Below are positions 63,601 through 64,000 of a DNA stretch of 64,000 bases, in pieces. The notes below the pieces were generated by a model, which saw only the letters and a list, made by a program, of their open reading frames with translations, was not told where the DNA came from and searched no databases. How positions within the stretch are numbered: position 1 is the first letter of the stretch; every line of letters begins with the position of its first letter. The DNA is taken from assembly GCA_041392785.1 (NCBI GenBank), contig JAWKLK010000007.1, positions 62,001 to 126,000 on the forward strand, given 5' to 3'. Source of the DNA: OLB9 sp041392785. GTDB lineage: Bacteria > Bacteroidota > Bacteroidia > Chitinophagales > Saprospiraceae. Made by a program: the position numbers and the translations under genes.

Positions 63601-64000
63601 CCAGTACATGCCATAGCAAGTTTGTATGTTCTCTTTTCTACTTGACCTGCTAAAGATCTTTCTGAAGGGTGTTGATGCAAAAATTCATCTTCATCTTCCA
63701 CGCCGCAAGTGGTCAATTGGCCTGATGAATGGTTATTTTGCGTATTGTACACTACATATTGATTATTATTTTCAATGGAGTAGGGGTCAATGTAAATTTC
63801 TTGGCCTCCATCAATAATGGCTGCGTAGAAACCTTGGATAGAAGTCGTAAACCAAATTCTTCTATGCTTATCCGTAGTTGATGTTCCCTTGTACGATTTA
63901 ATATTTGGATATTTACCGGCAAGTTCATGTTCTAATACAGAAGATTCCCACACTTCATAAGTATCTAGCTGCCCCAATTCATTAGGTATATCTACAAATA
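60624..64000 (-). CDS. Secreted reprolysin-like metalloprotease with P domain and T9SS sorting domain (5' end outside window)
   Basis: At least 1125 residues; the frame is open past the window end, so the TTG near 63977 is not the start. The zinc site HEVGHQFSASH (63177-63209 region) fits HExxHxxxxxH of reprolysin-type metallopeptidases, with the Met-turn in TTIMSYAGSC. Next come a beta-sandwich/cadherin-like region (GTATDEDGDNLTYCWEQ), a fibronectin-like module (FEWNDIGDAESYDLEV), a proprotein-convertase P domain (ITMTHSRVSDLVVTLIAP, then ALGEWILKVDD), and a T9SS type A domain (IYPNPVNEKLTLST, IKVYNSKGQEM, GIYLIQLI). A secreted protease, likely for protein degradation. Confidence 0.9.
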   Translation of the reverse strand, partial: FVDIPNELGQLDTYEVWESSVLEHELAGKYPNIKSYKGTSTTDKHRRIWFTTSIQGFYAAIIDGGQEIYIDPYSIENNNQYVVYNTQNNHSSGQLTTCGVEDEDEFLHQHPSERSLAGQVEKRTYKLAMACTGEWGAVARRGTVEKCLADINTMVTRMNSIYETELAVSFTIINDNDKLIFLDPDTDPYTDSDKGKSILGGNTTILSNLLGGTSGFQIGHVLSICFDIGGVAQLGSLCRSNKGNGVTCNNNNDLSNIVTRVMAHEVGHQFSASHTWNRCEAYTDQRASSTAVEPGSGTTIMSYAGSCSSDNVAGDNDAYFHNISLEQMRNYTTGGVTAHTCAEKELLDNHFPEIDLPSGTYVVPISTPFSLNGTATDEDGDNLTYCWEQIDTGPELELGTNTAVNGPLFRSTKPSTSGIRYFPSINDIVTGKRPDSEALPSVSRDINLRLTVRDNNPIGAGIVWEDYKFSFSDQAGPFEVTYPQATQNFKFGDKINVTWNVANTDKAPINTKFVNIYGSINSALNDSDPNLILLMEGTPNDGSQDVIIPNRETRFFRIVIKAVDNIFLNSSYSSSRIDPPTTPTVYFDLPHTTLNLCQPAPFEIELNTTGYGGLSDSIHFELEGLPSGVIGSFSKESVLPGEKTTLNLNTENLQSNFTGNIVVKAFAKNIDTLERLIFATFKTTNLNSLELTNPIQGASGENALPTFEWNDIGDAESYDLEVATNPSFESSVLIFTKNTEETQVKSAITLEKAKIYFWRVRGKNSCKDGDWSSIHAFVTEAQSCSIQNTGDNQINITSSGTPSVTLPLAVNVNGTVNDLNIPKITMTHSRVSDLVVTLIAPSGKSSVLWSKKCPTGINVNVGLDDQAPKFFACPINTGNIYKPDIALSNFNGENALGEWILKVDDTQSGGGGQLISFELEICSNVVLDQPYIATNNTLEMYPTDTRQITKSLLEILDNNNTSQEIKITIVTLPNHGQLQFNDNVITIGTVLTQKDINDGLLSYKSLDNFEGSDGFDFLASDELGGWVPITRFEIDRNSDFPSGTLDELSQSALHIYPNPVNEKLTLSTQVKGNIKVYNSKGQEMESVLVQEGISSLNTNNWDKGIYLIQLISEGKTISKKVVKM

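Overview
The window looks like chromosomal DNA of a Bacteroidota bacterium, most plausibly Saprospiraceae-like (the family is an inference). The DNA is AT-rich. Nine large secreted proteins carry type IX secretion system (T9SS) sorting domains, and PorT, a T9SS component, is encoded here. Housekeeping genes use Bacteroidota-type promoters (TTG, 18-23 bases, TAnnTTTG), and few genes have a Shine-Dalgarno sequence. I saw no rRNA, tRNA, CRISPR array, transposase, integrase or phage gene.

Layout. 0-7 kb (+): 3' part of a PhoR-like histidine kinase, an unknown exported protein overlapping a VanX-like D,D-dipeptidase lipoprotein, dapF, a secreted subtilase and a large radical SAM protein. 7-10 kb (-): a 1024-residue cysteine-rich protein with five CCPC units. 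10-21 kb (+): a BASS transporter, a serpin lipoprotein, a threonine-degradation pair (SDR-type threonine dehydrogenase and kbl), an outer-membrane protein, rluD, an esterase, leucyl aminopeptidase, HU, and a rhodanese lipoprotein with a YeiH-type transporter. 21-22.7 kb: a gene-poor stretch, then a TlpA-like lipoprotein. 22.7-34.2 kb (-): a tight six-gene run that alternates giant T9SS cargo proteins (FG-GAP, type B sorting, 13 SprB repeats) with accC, ribE and a PdeM-like phosphoesterase. 34.3-40.6 kb: threonine aldolase, a second TlpA-like protein, an unknown exported protein, tpiA and an acyl-CoA carboxylase beta subunit.

41-50.6 kb (+) is the accessory-looking part. It holds a 1663-residue metalloprotease/PKD/beta-helix T9SS protein behind an (AC)20 microsatellite, two paralogous PKD proteins whose C-terminal thirds are nearly identical and GC-rich, and between them an orphan, frameshifted T9SS C-terminal fragment with its own promoter. 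Both paralogues carry the same 60-base palindromic insertion in frame in the sorting domain.

50.8-64 kb: fabG-ubiE-porT (-), a GT39-like membrane protein (+), a MerC-domain gene behind a perfect 19-bp inverted repeat (+), purC with a Nudix-like gene (-), an ECF sigma factor with a membrane partner ending in a beta-barrel-like domain (-), trpS, a PASTA protein and a reprolysin-type T9SS metalloprotease cut by the window end (-).

Together the region couples core metabolism with a large investment in surface and secreted proteins. The most interesting signals are the microsatellite and mosaic T9SS cassettes at 40.7-50.6 kb, the repeated in-frame palindromic insertion, the operator-like palindrome at merC, the CCPC protein and the unusual sigma-partner protein. 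Several promoters lie so close to their start codons that leaderless mRNAs are likely.
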